The position numbers and the translations under genes were made by a program. 64,000 nt of DNA from an uncultured Chromatiaceae bacterium (lineage in GTDB: Bacteria; Pseudomonadota; Gammaproteobacteria; Enterobacterales; Alteromonadaceae): contig CAMLRA010000006.1 in NCBI GenBank assembly GCA_946482325.1, positions 5,565 to 69,564 of the forward strand, in the 5' to 3' direction. This document shows, in pieces, positions 45,056-53,532 of this stretch; position 1 is the stretch's first letter; every line of letters starts with the position of its first letter. The notes under the pieces are model-generated. The model was not told the origin of the DNA and did no database searches. It saw only the letters and a program-made list of their open reading frames with translations.

Positions 45056-45949
45056 ATGAATATCAGTTTTCGTCAGCTTAAAGCTTTTGTCGCTGTGGCG
45101 CGGCTGGGGAATTTAGGCGCCGCCGCCGACCAGCTGTGCCTGACGCGCGGCGCTATTTCGCAGGCGTTAAAAGAGCTGGAGACTCAGCTCGGTACACCGC
45201 TGTTTGACCGCGCGCATCCGCATTTGCTGCTGAACAGTGAAGGGGCTTTGTTGTTACCGCTGGCGGATGAAATGCTGACGCGACTGGATGATATCGGTGC
45301 GTTGTTTGCGCACAGTGGCGACAGCGCCGGCAAAGCGCTGTTGCGCATCGGTGCCAGTCAGACTATCGGTAATTATCTGTTGCCAACTTTGCTGGCAGGT
45401 TTGGGGCCGCAGTGGCAGCTCAGCGTGTTTATTGCCAACAGTCAGCAGTTGGCGGCACGGCTGCTGGCGTTTGAGCTGGACCTGGCACTGATCGAAGGCG
45501 AAGTCACCCATCCACAGTTGCATAGTGAAACCTGGCAGCAGGATCAGATGATCTTAGTGGCAAGCCCGGCACACCCGCTGGCGAAATCGGTCGCCGCAAC
45601 CGGAAAAGTGCTCAGTGCTGCCGATTTAGCCGGCCAATATTGGGTGCTGCGCGAGCCGGCATCAGGCAGCCGCGAGCAGTTTGATAAATATCTGCGGCCG
45701 CAGCTGACCAACCCCGGCACTGTGCTGGAACTCAATACGTTAGAAGCGGTGCTGAGCACAGTGCAACAAGGACTGGGCCTTACGCTGGTGTCGGAACTCG
45801 CCGCATGTGACCGACTTGCCAGTGGTTCGCTGCGAATGTTGCCGTTTGCGCAAGCAATGCCGCGTCAGCTGCATTTATGCTGGCACCGTGACAAATATCT
45901 GTCCGCGGCCAGCCAGCGCTTTATCCGGTTTTGCCGGATGGGGTTGTGA
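45056..45949 (+). CDS. LysR-family transcriptional regulator
   Basis: A 297-residue LTTR. The HTH is FRQLKAFVAVARLGNLGAAADQLCLTRGAISQALKELE (split across residues 6-43). A typical effector domain follows (LRIGASQTIGNYLLPTLLAG, VHPQ-like SETWQQDQMILVASPAHPL). It is divergent from the TDT transporter with a ~97 bp gap that contains the palindrome ATATCGATAT (45017-45026). Autoregulation with control of the transporter is the likely role. Its 3' end is followed at once by tandem-repeat locus 4. Confidence 0.85.
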   Translation: MNISFRQLKAFVAVARLGNLGAAADQLCLTRGAISQALKELETQLGTPLFDRAHPHLLLNSEGALLLPLADEMLTRLDDIGALFAHSGDSAGKALLRIGASQTIGNYLLPTLLAGLGPQWQLSVFIANSQQLAARLLAFELDLALIEGEVTHPQLHSETWQQDQMILVASPAHPLAKSVAATGKVLSAADLAGQYWVLREPASGSREQFDKYLRPQLTNPGTVLELNTLEAVLSTVQQGLGLTLVSELAACDRLASGSLRMLPFAQAMPRQLHLCWHRDKYLSAASQRFIRFCRMGL

Positions 45950-45962
45950 TGATTGCGGGAAA

Positions 45963-46026
45963 TGTACGCCACGTGGTGACCATCGTGTGACGACCATCGT
46001 GTGACGACCATCGTGTGACGACCAGC
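45963..46026 (-). repeat. 14-bp tandem-repeat locus 4
   Basis: Read on the minus strand, three units of form GNTGGTCGTCACAC (46026 down to 45985) are followed by GATGGTCACCACGT and GGCGTACATTT. The unit and the CACCACGT-GGCGTACA end are the same as at locus 1, which fixes the relation and the orientation. It sits between the converging LysR and Omp85-like genes. Confidence 0.8.
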
Positions 46027-46028
46027 AA

Positions 46029-47924
46029 TCAGAATCTGTTACTGACTTTCAGCTCAATCTCCCAGCTGTCGACGCCGGGCGCACTCGTCATTGGGGTCGA
46101 CAAATCGATGTGCACCACGTGGTTGTTGCTGGATTTGGACGAATAAATCCGCATGCCAACGCCGACACTGCCGAGCCAGCGGTCGGTCAGGTTTTGCCGT
46201 AATAGGTCGCTGTTGCTACGGTAGATGGCATCCATGGGCGGCGGCGGAGCCATCGGTGTCAGCATATCCAGGCCCGGTGGCAGCGCGAAGCGCGCCGCGA
46301 TGGCTGCCGGATTCAGTTGTGCCGGGTCAGCGACAGTACCGCCATTAACTCGGCCGAGGTCGGCAAAAGCGACAAAACCAACATCAAGCATTTTGTACAG
46401 GTTGATACGCGGATACCAGCGCAGCTCGCTGGTCAGCACCGTTTTACTGATGCCGTGCTGATACTGCAGTGGATAACCGCGCAGCCCGCTGTCACCGCCG
46501 AGTTCCAGCGGCAGGTCGGCAAAATTGCGGTTACGCCGCGTCAGTTCGGCTTTGTTATACCAGGTAAAATCGCGATTGAGCTGATAAAAATCTTCCGCCT
46601 GAAAGCGCCATTCGCGTAAATCACCGCCTTGCAGGCCATCGATGAAATCAACACCGCCTTCGAGTAACACCAGATGCTGGCGATCGCCAAAACCTTTGCT
46701 GCTGTGACCAATCAGCCGGTACCCCAGTGACGTGTCCGCCTGCAGTTTACTGCTTTGTACGCCGGCTTTCAGACTATGGTGCCAGCCGAGATTCACATCC
46801 TCGGCGCGGTCAATAAACAGGATGTCCTGCAACACCCGGTAATCATGCTGTTTGTATTCAACACCGACCCAGGGATAAGCCCAGCTGCGGTCTTGTGGTA
46901 ACGCCAGCGTGGGTTGGCCGGGCATTAACAGCTGCGACGCCGGTGCAAAACGCCAGTCTTCACTGAGTATGCCGGCCAACAGCCGGGTCGAGGCGTGGTC
47001 CTGATAAGACCACAACATGCCGGCGCTGAGGTCGATGCGGCGGTGATCAGTTTCAAAGATATTTTCCAGCGCGCCGTTATGAAATACCTGGGTTTGTTGC
47101 AGGTCGCTCAGCCATTCCGTGCGGTACATCCAGCGACTGTCGTCCTGATAAAACGGCTTTTCCAGTTGCAGCTGCTGTACATGACCGTCGTCATTGTTGG
47201 TCCATTCAGCGGTCAGGTAGCTGTGAGCAAACCAGTCGTCACCGGCTGAGTCAGTGACCAGCGACAGCGGCATCTCCAGTTTAAATTCGTAGCCGCTGCG
47301 CTGGGCGTCACTTTGGTATTTCACTGAGGTGCGCACCCCGAAACCGAGGAAATTATCTTCTTTAAAACCAAATGCATACTTGTTCTGGCCGCCACTGCGG
47401 CCGAGACCAAAAGAAGGCAGCAAGCTCCAGTTGTCTGACGTTTCCACCACCACGTCATAACTTTGGTCGGCGTTGCAGGTCGGGCTTAACCGCACTTTGG
47501 CATCATGCAGATATGATTTGTTGCGCAGCAAGCGTTCGGCTTCCGCCAGATCGCTGACGCTGATTTCCTCGCCGCTGGCAAAAGGTAATTCGCGTTTGAC
47601 TGTGTCGGGACGGGTGGTGACGTGCGCCCAGTTAGCAAAATGGTGCAGCCAAATGGCATCAGCATCTTCGACAAAAATCGGCTCAGTGCGAATGTGGATT
47701 TGGCCGACGCGGATGCGGCGGTCATCGGGAGTGGTTGCTGCCGCGTCTTTGTTGTCTTTGCTGCGGGCTGGTTTTTTATGGAGCCAGTCACAGAACAATT
47801 CACTGGAGACTGGCTCCACTTGTTGTGGGGTTTCGCCGGCAACAGCGCCGCCTGAGACGAACAGCAAAGGGGCCATTGCGCTGCAAAGTGCACAATGCAA
47901 CACCGATAAACGCAGGGACTGCAT
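46029..47924 (-). CDS. Omp85-superfamily outer-membrane protein (BamA/TamA-like, one POTRA)
   Basis: A 631-residue protein with a signal peptide and one POTRA-like region (about 65-160, GQIHIRTEPIFVEDADAIW through ERLLRNKSYLHDAKV). A 16-stranded barrel follows (FGLGRSGGQNKYAFGFKEDN, SVGVGMRIYSSKSSNNHVVH) and ends in a C-terminal Phe (KVSNRF), as in the bacterial surface antigen family. The role is unknown; many are outer-membrane insertases or scaffolds. It is the third gene of the PAP2-EptA operon, with GGAGG just before the ATG inside the end of the upstream gene. It may help place or accommodate modified lipid A, which is inference. Confidence 0.8.
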   Translation of the reverse strand: MQSLRLSVLHCALCSAMAPLLFVSGGAVAGETPQQVEPVSSELFCDWLHKKPARSKDNKDAAATTPDDRRIRVGQIHIRTEPIFVEDADAIWLHHFANWAHVTTRPDTVKRELPFASGEEISVSDLAEAERLLRNKSYLHDAKVRLSPTCNADQSYDVVVETSDNWSLLPSFGLGRSGGQNKYAFGFKEDNFLGFGVRTSVKYQSDAQRSGYEFKLEMPLSLVTDSAGDDWFAHSYLTAEWTNNDDGHVQQLQLEKPFYQDDSRWMYRTEWLSDLQQTQVFHNGALENIFETDHRRIDLSAGMLWSYQDHASTRLLAGILSEDWRFAPASQLLMPGQPTLALPQDRSWAYPWVGVEYKQHDYRVLQDILFIDRAEDVNLGWHHSLKAGVQSSKLQADTSLGYRLIGHSSKGFGDRQHLVLLEGGVDFIDGLQGGDLREWRFQAEDFYQLNRDFTWYNKAELTRRNRNFADLPLELGGDSGLRGYPLQYQHGISKTVLTSELRWYPRINLYKMLDVGFVAFADLGRVNGGTVADPAQLNPAAIAARFALPPGLDMLTPMAPPPPMDAIYRSNSDLLRQNLTDRWLGSVGVGMRIYSSKSSNNHVVHIDLSTPMTSAPGVDSWEIELKVSNRF

Positions 47925-47926
47925 AC

Positions 47927-49609
47927 TTACCTCCTGCTGCAGGCAGCAAACAGATTCAGTTCGGGCCGGAAGTCGGTACTTGCACGGCTAAACAATACCG
48001 GCAAGCTATGAAATAAATGGTCGTGGCTAAGCGTCTGTTTTTGCTGCTTCTTCAGACAATCATAACTCAGCCGCGGGCCGTTTGCTGCCCCATGTTCTGA
48101 CCCAAAATGCTGAGCAAAACTTTGTGACATCCACCAAATCAACGGGACGCCGGTTTGTGCTTTGGGAGCCATCCAATACGGCAGACCATGCAGGTACACG
48201 CCGTTTTCACCGAGCGATTCGCCGTGATCAGAAACATACATCATGGCGCTGTCCGGTATTTGCTGCAGCTGCCCAATGACACTGGCAACTAAGTTGTCGG
48301 TCGCCAGCAAGCTGTTGTCATAAGCATTGATAATATGTTGTGGTGGGCAGTGATTCAGTTCTTTGTCGGTGCATTCCGGGCCAAATACTTTTTGCTGCAC
48401 TGTACTTCTGCGGAAATATTCCGGGCCGTGGCTGCCAAGCTGGTGCAGCACAATAATCCGGTCTTTGCCTGTCGGCTGTGCCAGTTCGCGCTGCAGTGCC
48501 TGTAGCAGGATGGCGTCGGTGCAACCTTCGGCCTGGCATTCGGGTAATTCAAATAACATCTCGTGTTTGACCCGGTCACAAACGCCTTTGCAGCCGGAAT
48601 TATTGTCATACCAGCTAACGTCCACACCGCTGCTTTGCAGAATATCCAGCACATTGCTGCTGTTTTTGGCGGTGGTTTCGTCATAGTGCTCGCGGCCCAT
48701 CCAGGAGAACATACAAGGCACTGAATGCGCGGTGGCGGTGCCACAGGAACTGACCTGACTGAAGCTAATGACCGGTAACTGGCTTAACCGCGGATTAGTC
48801 GGCCGGCTGTAACCATTCAGTTGAAAATGGTCAGCGCGGGCGGTTTCACCAAGCACCAACACCAGGGTTCTGGGGGCTGCTGTGGGGGCCAGATTGCGTA
48901 CATCAGTACCAAGCACCTGAAAAGTGGGCGGAAAATGCGCCGCAATTTGTTGTTTGGTCACAGAAATACTGGCCGACAGCGGGCTGATGGGCAAGGCGAA
49001 GAACTTTACGTCGCGGTAGTTACGGAAAAAGCTGGCAAGTTCTGCATATTGCGTTGCGGCCACAGCGCCGATGCCGCTTAACAGCAATAGCAGCGTCAGC
49101 AACCACTGGGCGGCACCACGACGCCAGGATTGGCTTTTAAACACAATTTTTAAGTTGAGCCAGCCAAGCAGCACTAGCCAGCCGGCAGTGGTAACAATTA
49201 AATCCGGATTGAGCAAACCGCTGGCTTCGGCAACGTCAGTTTCCAGCACGTTTTGCAACATTGACCGGTCAATCACAGTGCCAAAGTGGCTGATAAAATA
49301 ATGGCTGATGGCTGCGATGAGAAACAATCCAGACAGCAAACCCCGTTGCAGTCGTGGTAAACCCGGCAGGCTCAGCAATACAAACACCAGACTATTCAGT
49401 AACCACAAAACCAGCAGCAGAACTGCCTGCAGGCCATACTGCCCCGGGATTTTTTGCTGCACTTGCGCCAGAAAGGGGGCGCAAAAAAGCACAGTGCTGA
49501 GTGCAGCCAGTAGCAGCGCATAGACGCGTGGTTGCAGGGTAAAACGCGCGGTTTTGCTTAAGAAAAAACTTTGGGTGCGTTGTAGCCAACTGATAGCTAA
49601 ACCTGTCAT
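47927..49609 (-). CDS. Phosphoethanolamine transferase (EptA-like)
   Basis: A 560-residue inner-membrane protein with five N-terminal helices (about 15-200) and a periplasmic alkaline-phosphatase-like domain. Metal and nucleophile regions are visible: LVLGETARADHFQLNGY, SCGTATAHSVPCMFS carrying the catalytic Thr (291/293), VSWYDNNSGCKGVCDRV, HQLGSHGP and YVSDHGESLGENGVYLHG. Paired cysteines match the EptA/MCR group. It transfers phosphoethanolamine from phosphatidylethanolamine to lipid A, which lowers binding of polymyxin and cationic peptides. The start at 49609 overlaps the PAP2 stop (ATGA) and has AAGGA 8 nt upstream. Control by PmrA is suggested by the upstream box. Confidence 0.92.
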   Translation of the reverse strand: MTGLAISWLQRTQSFFLSKTARFTLQPRVYALLLAALSTVLFCAPFLAQVQQKIPGQYGLQAVLLLVLWLLNSLVFVLLSLPGLPRLQRGLLSGLFLIAAISHYFISHFGTVIDRSMLQNVLETDVAEASGLLNPDLIVTTAGWLVLLGWLNLKIVFKSQSWRRGAAQWLLTLLLLLSGIGAVAATQYAELASFFRNYRDVKFFALPISPLSASISVTKQQIAAHFPPTFQVLGTDVRNLAPTAAPRTLVLVLGETARADHFQLNGYSRPTNPRLSQLPVISFSQVSSCGTATAHSVPCMFSWMGREHYDETTAKNSSNVLDILQSSGVDVSWYDNNSGCKGVCDRVKHEMLFELPECQAEGCTDAILLQALQRELAQPTGKDRIIVLHQLGSHGPEYFRRSTVQQKVFGPECTDKELNHCPPQHIINAYDNSLLATDNLVASVIGQLQQIPDSAMMYVSDHGESLGENGVYLHGLPYWMAPKAQTGVPLIWWMSQSFAQHFGSEHGAANGPRLSYDCLKKQQKQTLSHDHLFHSLPVLFSRASTDFRPELNLFAACSRR

Positions 49610-50397
49610 GACAAGGTTCCTTGTCTTGTGATGGCTGTATGACCCGGTGACAGCATGAGTTTGATTTTGTCGCGCAGCAGAGGCCAATAAGCGCACAGGC
49701 ACGCCATGCTCCAACACCACAACGCACTGGCGATGTCGTGCGAGATAAAATGGGCGCCGCGCAATTGCTGTACCAATCCAAGAATCAATCCGAGTGAAAT
49801 GCTAAAAATCAGCGCAGGACGAGCCAGTCGTGGATACAGTTGTAAGCAAAAGAAGTACAAACCGAGCCAGGCGAAACCGATGCTGGCATGGCCGGCCGGA
49901 AAACAAGCGTTGGGCGCGCGGTTAGCAGGCCAGCTGCTGAACAGACCGGTAAATTGCTGAGTACCACCAAAGGCTTGTAGATCCCAGGGGCAATCCATCG
50001 GCAAGCTGTGTTTCATCAGCGCCACACCAGCCAGACTGAGCGTCAGGCTCAGTAATAAACGGCCATGCGCCTGCTGGTGGCTGCGCGTCCAGCTGCTTGC
50101 CTGGTGAGGGACTGCCACGCCACGCACCCGGCGATATTGCTGCAGACAAAGCCTAAGCAAAAAATGCAGCAACAAAGCGGCGATAAGCCATTGATTTAAT
50201 GTGCGTGCGCCCTGGTGCATCACATCTTCGGTCAGCCAATGATGCTGCAAAGCCCAGCTCTGGCCTTGCAACTGATACCAAAACGCGCTGAGCGCAAAAT
50301 CAAGGTCCAAGCCGTAAAACAGACTAAACAGCACGGTCAGCGCCAGTAAAGGGCGCAGCAACAGTTGTTTGACAGATGGAAAGGCTGACAGCGACAC
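49606..50397 (-). CDS. PAP2-family phosphatase (LpxE-like lipid A phosphatase candidate)
   Basis: A 263-residue membrane protein with about six helices. The PAP2 signatures are CPWDLQAFGG preceded by a Lys (K-x6), NACFPAGHASIGFAWLG, and RGAHFISHDIAS with the catalytic His. Such enzymes dephosphorylate lipid A or undecaprenyl pyrophosphate. A PAP2 gene directly upstream of an EptA gene recalls the LpxE-EptA pair of Helicobacter pylori, where removal of the 1-phosphate precedes addition of phosphoethanolamine. The start is the GTG at 50397 with GGAG 6 nt upstream. The reading frame starts 50 bp below a PmrA-type box. Confidence 0.8.
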   Translation of the reverse strand: MSLSAFPSVKQLLLRPLLALTVLFSLFYGLDLDFALSAFWYQLQGQSWALQHHWLTEDVMHQGARTLNQWLIAALLLHFLLRLCLQQYRRVRGVAVPHQASSWTRSHQQAHGRLLLSLTLSLAGVALMKHSLPMDCPWDLQAFGGTQQFTGLFSSWPANRAPNACFPAGHASIGFAWLGLYFFCLQLYPRLARPALIFSISLGLILGLVQQLRGAHFISHDIASALWCWSMACLCAYWPLLRDKIKLMLSPGHTAITRQGTLS

Positions 50398-50447
50398 ACA
50401 ATACTCCAACAGACAGCAGGCTATTGCACGCAGCCTAGTGGGGTAGT

Positions 50448-50464
50448 CTTAAAGTAAACTTAAG
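50448..50464 (-). promoter_or_regulatory. PmrA-box match upstream of the lipid A modification operon
   Basis: On the minus strand the sequence reads CTTAAG-TTTAC-TTTAAG, a perfect fit to the PmrA box YTTAAK-N5-YTTAAK. It ends 50 bp before the GTG start of the PAP2 gene and would overlap the -35 region of its promoter. The orientation agrees with the operon. The expected target, phosphoethanolamine transferase, is the next gene. No pmrAB pair lies in the window. Confidence 0.75.
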
Positions 50465-50617
50465 TAAACAAATTATCTGCGGTGGTGCAGCACAGGGCGA
50501 GAAAGCCGGTGTTGAAAGTTTATTTTGCAGGTGAATGTCAGAAGGTCAGTGTTAAAGGTCGGTGGCGCTTTGCTGACCGACCCTACGAAATACAGAAGCT
50601 GGGTGATGCCGGCCGCG

Positions 50618-51445
50618 TTAGCGGATTTTCTTTTGCTGTGCTTGGACATGCAGCATCAGGTTTAAAAAAGTATCAGTCCAGTATTCATCTTGATGACTGA
50701 CCAGGAACTGCAGCAACTCGGCATGTGCTGCCGCAGAGATTTGCAGATGGTCACCGCCGATGCCATGGAAAGTGAAATTGACCATAGTGCCTTTAGCGCC
50801 TGCGGCTTTGACCCAAGCGATCAGTTGCGCGCCTGTCACATCACTCGGTGCTATCACCGGCACGGCGTGGATATTCAGCCGCTGCATATCCGCCACTACA
50901 CCACCGACCGTGGTTTTCATTGCGACAAAATCCTCAGTTAACAGCGGTAAATACGGCGTGCCAGCAGCCAGTTGATCGGTGCAGGGCGCGGTGAAAGTGC
51001 GTTGGGTGTGGCCGTCGATCGCCTGTAAAAAGGCGTTACCCAAGCGGATTTCGGCCACTAACCGTGCTGCCGGAGTTTGGTCTAAATCGCGGTCGGGGCT
51101 TACCCAATCCCGGTTCGGCAGTGATTTTGCGCATTGATGAAACAGCGAATGATTCCCCAGTTCATGGCCCTGCGCTGCAGCCGCGCGCCAGTCGGCCAGG
51201 CGACTTTGAATGGTATTTGCCGACAGCGGCAGATAAAAACTGCCTTTAAGACCTGCCGCATTTAATTGCGGGATGGCGGTATCGAGCTGGCTTGGCAGCG
51301 CATCGTCATACGCCAGGCTCACTGCCGCTTTGGCGCCATTGGGCCAGCTGAAGCTGGTGTTTGCGTTGGCTGTCGAAAGCAGCAGACTGGTTGTGGTAAA
51401 AACCACGGAGAGCAAGAACCGGCGCATAGTGGGTAAAACAGACAT
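50618..51445 (-). CDS. Secreted polysaccharide deacetylase-family protein
   Basis: A 275-residue NodB-homology protein with a signal peptide ending TANA. Metal-site motifs are the Asp pair in VSLAYDDALPSQLD and the His-x3-His in GHELGNHSLFHQC. TAPCTDQLAAG and FTFHGIGGDHLQISAAA complete the fold. It probably acts on a polysaccharide or chitin-like substrate in the periplasm or outside the cell. AAGGA 8 nt before the ATG at 51445 decides the start; an earlier ATG at 51466 has no ribosome site. It is divergent from the TPR protein across 230 bp, which likely holds both promoters. Confidence 0.85.
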   Translation of the reverse strand: MSVLPTMRRFLLSVVFTTTSLLLSTANANTSFSWPNGAKAAVSLAYDDALPSQLDTAIPQLNAAGLKGSFYLPLSANTIQSRLADWRAAAAQGHELGNHSLFHQCAKSLPNRDWVSPDRDLDQTPAARLVAEIRLGNAFLQAIDGHTQRTFTAPCTDQLAAGTPYLPLLTEDFVAMKTTVGGVVADMQRLNIHAVPVIAPSDVTGAQLIAWVKAAGAKGTMVNFTFHGIGGDHLQISAAAHAELLQFLVSHQDEYWTDTFLNLMLHVQAQQKKIR

Positions 51446-51675
51446 TGCAGCATTCCTTGGTTGCATGACTTGGCAGAGGGCGTGATTAACTTAACTGAAT
51501 CTTGCCGGGCCGCCAACCTGCGGTATGGTGTTGGCTGCTGTTGACCTGAGTGTTGTGTTGGCCGGTCGGTGCCTGCAGTCAAATCCTGTAACGAAAAACC
51601 CGCCGTCGCGCTCGCTGTGCATGCTAAGTTAAGCCTTCAGGTACTTGAGAGTGCTGACACCAGTGGAGTCTGAAC

Positions 51676-53028
51676 GTGAAAATTGGCTGGTTTTCCTGTG
51701 GTATCGCGTTGCTCTGTGTCATGTCCGGTGCGACGACTGGCTATGCACAGGAATACCCGCGTGAGCTGAAGTTTGCGCCGGTCGAACGGCAGATCTGGCA
51801 GCTGACGATGCAGCGGCCGCTTGCGCCAACGCCAAACATTCCCGAAAGTCTTCAGCAGCTTCCCGCAGCAGAAACGCCGGCCTGGTGGTGGCTGCAACGC
51901 TGCCGTTTTGCCCTGCAAACCGGCGACAAAACCACGCTGGACAGTGCCCGCGCTGCGTTAAAACAACTGGAAAATCAAAATGCTGCCAATGAGTTTGCCG
52001 GCAGCGCCGCCGGTTACAAATGCCAGCAACTGAGTAAATTCAGTGCCGGCGAGTCAATGGACACCCGACAACTGAGTTTTCTCGCCTATCACAGCCTGTC
52101 CGAGCGCGATGCGCCGGCGCTGCATGCCTGGATTGGGCTTGATTATGCCCGCGATGCGCTGCAAAGCGGTTTTTATGACAGTGCCGCCAATGCCATTGGC
52201 TTGGTGCTGAGTATTGCCCGGCGTAATCAGTTGCCACAGCTCGAAGCCGACAGTCTGGTGGTGCAGGCTGAGATCCAGCATGCAGCAGGTCAGGTACCGG
52301 AAGCCTTGCGCACGATCAATCAGGCATTACCGCTGCAAACTGACCCACGCCAGCTGCAGCGCTTACAGCTGACGCAGGCGGAGCTTCTGCTGACCACAGG
52401 GCGCCAGCAGGAAGCGCAGGCCTTATATCAAACGCTGTGGCAACAACGATTTTTACCAGCCGGGATGGCGTTGTTGGCGCTGTATTTACAGCAAAGGCCC
52501 GCAGATACAGCGCCGGATTGGCTGCTGCAACTAAGCAACGAACTGCAACAGCAGGCGGCACATAGTGGCGACCGCGAATCGATAGCCTTAAGCCGGTTAC
52601 GCCACGCGATGGTGTTGCTGGTCAGCGGTCAACCAGCGCAGGCGCAGCTGCAGTTTGACGATGCCAGCGGCTGGCTGCTGCAGCACCGGCTGGCTTTGTA
52701 TGTACCTGAACTGCAACGCTGGGCGCAGCTGCTGGCAAAACATGGTCAACCACAGGCTGCTTTTGACGCGCTGCTGCAAAATCTGCGCTTGCAACGTCAG
52801 TTAGACGCGGACGAACACAACACTCAGGCGCAGCTTAGCAGCACGTTGTTAATTGCCGAGCAGCGCAGCCGCGAGTTGAAACTGGTGGAGCTACAGCAAC
52901 AATTACAGCGAAGCCGGGAAGCGACAGAGACTCACGCTGCACAAATCTGGTGGTTGAGTCTGTTCGCGGCTGCACTGGCGGCTTTGTTATTGTTGTTACT
53001 CTGGCATCTGGTCAGGCGACGGGGTTGA
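51676..53028 (+). CDS. TPR-repeat periplasmic protein with C-terminal membrane helix; sensor without output domain
   Basis: A 450-residue protein with a signal peptide (to TGYA), about six TPR-like helical pairs (residues 95-340), a coiled coil (about 395-418, LKLVELQQQLQRSREATET) and a single helix (IWWLSLFAAALAALLLLLLWHLV) followed by RRRG and the stop. This is the exact layout of TPR sensor histidine kinases or diguanylate cyclases up to the membrane, with the cytosolic enzyme domain missing. In-frame DNA beyond the stop does not encode one. The start is a GTG with GGAG 7 nt upstream. Its end overlaps the converging methyltransferase segment by 33 bp, so the output part may have been lost by deletion. 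Confidence 0.75.
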   Translation: MKIGWFSCGIALLCVMSGATTGYAQEYPRELKFAPVERQIWQLTMQRPLAPTPNIPESLQQLPAAETPAWWWLQRCRFALQTGDKTTLDSARAALKQLENQNAANEFAGSAAGYKCQQLSKFSAGESMDTRQLSFLAYHSLSERDAPALHAWIGLDYARDALQSGFYDSAANAIGLVLSIARRNQLPQLEADSLVVQAEIQHAAGQVPEALRTINQALPLQTDPRQLQRLQLTQAELLLTTGRQQEAQALYQTLWQQRFLPAGMALLALYLQQRPADTAPDWLLQLSNELQQQAAHSGDRESIALSRLRHAMVLLVSGQPAQAQLQFDDASGWLLQHRLALYVPELQRWAQLLAKHGQPQAAFDALLQNLRLQRQLDADEHNTQAQLSSTLLIAEQRSRELKLVELQQQLQRSREATETHAAQIWWLSLFAAALAALLLLLLWHLVRRRG

Positions 53029-53532
53029 TTCCTCAGTCCTGTCGCACCGCACAGTGGCAAAATAAAAATTGCCGCCGTCATCCTGATACTGCGCCTGCGC
53101 CTGCGCCTGCGCCTGCAGCTGCAACCCGGCCTGTTGCAGTAGTTGCTGATAAGTCGCAGCGCCGAGCGACACCGACTCTAAACCGGTCAATACATCGATC
53201 CAACGACAAGCCTGCGCCGGTGTACTAAAAAGCCATAGTCCACCCGGGGCCAAAGCAGCGGCGACTTTGCGAAACAACTGGCGCTGGGATGCTTCCGGCA
53301 ATAAAAACAACACCCCGATACAAAGCACGCCGGCAAAGGGGCGCTGAAAAAAAGCCGACTCTTCCAGCTTTTCACAAGCAACAGTGGCCTGCGGCAACAG
53401 CTGCTGATAAGCCGCCGCTAACGTCGGCGACGCATCAACGCCATACAATTGAAATCCACGCTCAGCCAGCGCTTTACCTAACGGCAAGCCGCTGCCACAG
53501 CCAAGGTCCAGCACCGCAAGCCTTGCGCCCAC
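52996..53532 (-). pseudogene. Class I SAM methyltransferase segment, split by frameshift from GrpB part
   Basis: This frame encodes LAVLDLGCGSGLPLGKALAERG, the SAM-binding motif I, then GVDASP and the later motifs FAGVLCIGVLFLLPE and LAPGGLWLFST, so the methyltransferase core is complete. The normal N-terminal helix that should precede motif I (YETHAAEFRHWREQSSIGVA) is encoded in the other frame at the end of the GrpB reading frame. A one-base slip near 53525 would join the two as WAQ-R-LAVLDLG. A GTG at 53532 could restart translation without that helix. The C-terminus includes a QA-repeat stretch encoded by hexamer repeats. Confidence 0.75.
53089..53124. repeat. Hexamer microsatellite (CTGCGC)4 within the methyltransferase segment
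   Basis: Four perfect CTGCGC units are followed by CTGCAG and CTGCAA. On the coding strand they encode alternating Gln-Ala. A hexamer change keeps the reading frame, so length variation would only alter the linker length. Confidence 0.9.

Noticed and set aside
27938..46026. CRISPR array
   Set aside because: The 14-bp units are direct tandem copies without spacers and far shorter than CRISPR repeats; no cas genes are present.
50482..50700. Small plus-strand frame in the PAP2/deacetylase gap
   Set aside because: It overlaps the deacetylase 3' end, has no ribosome site and no recognisable protein; the gap also contains a weak hairpin (GGTCGGTGG...GACCGACC) that explains part of its composition.
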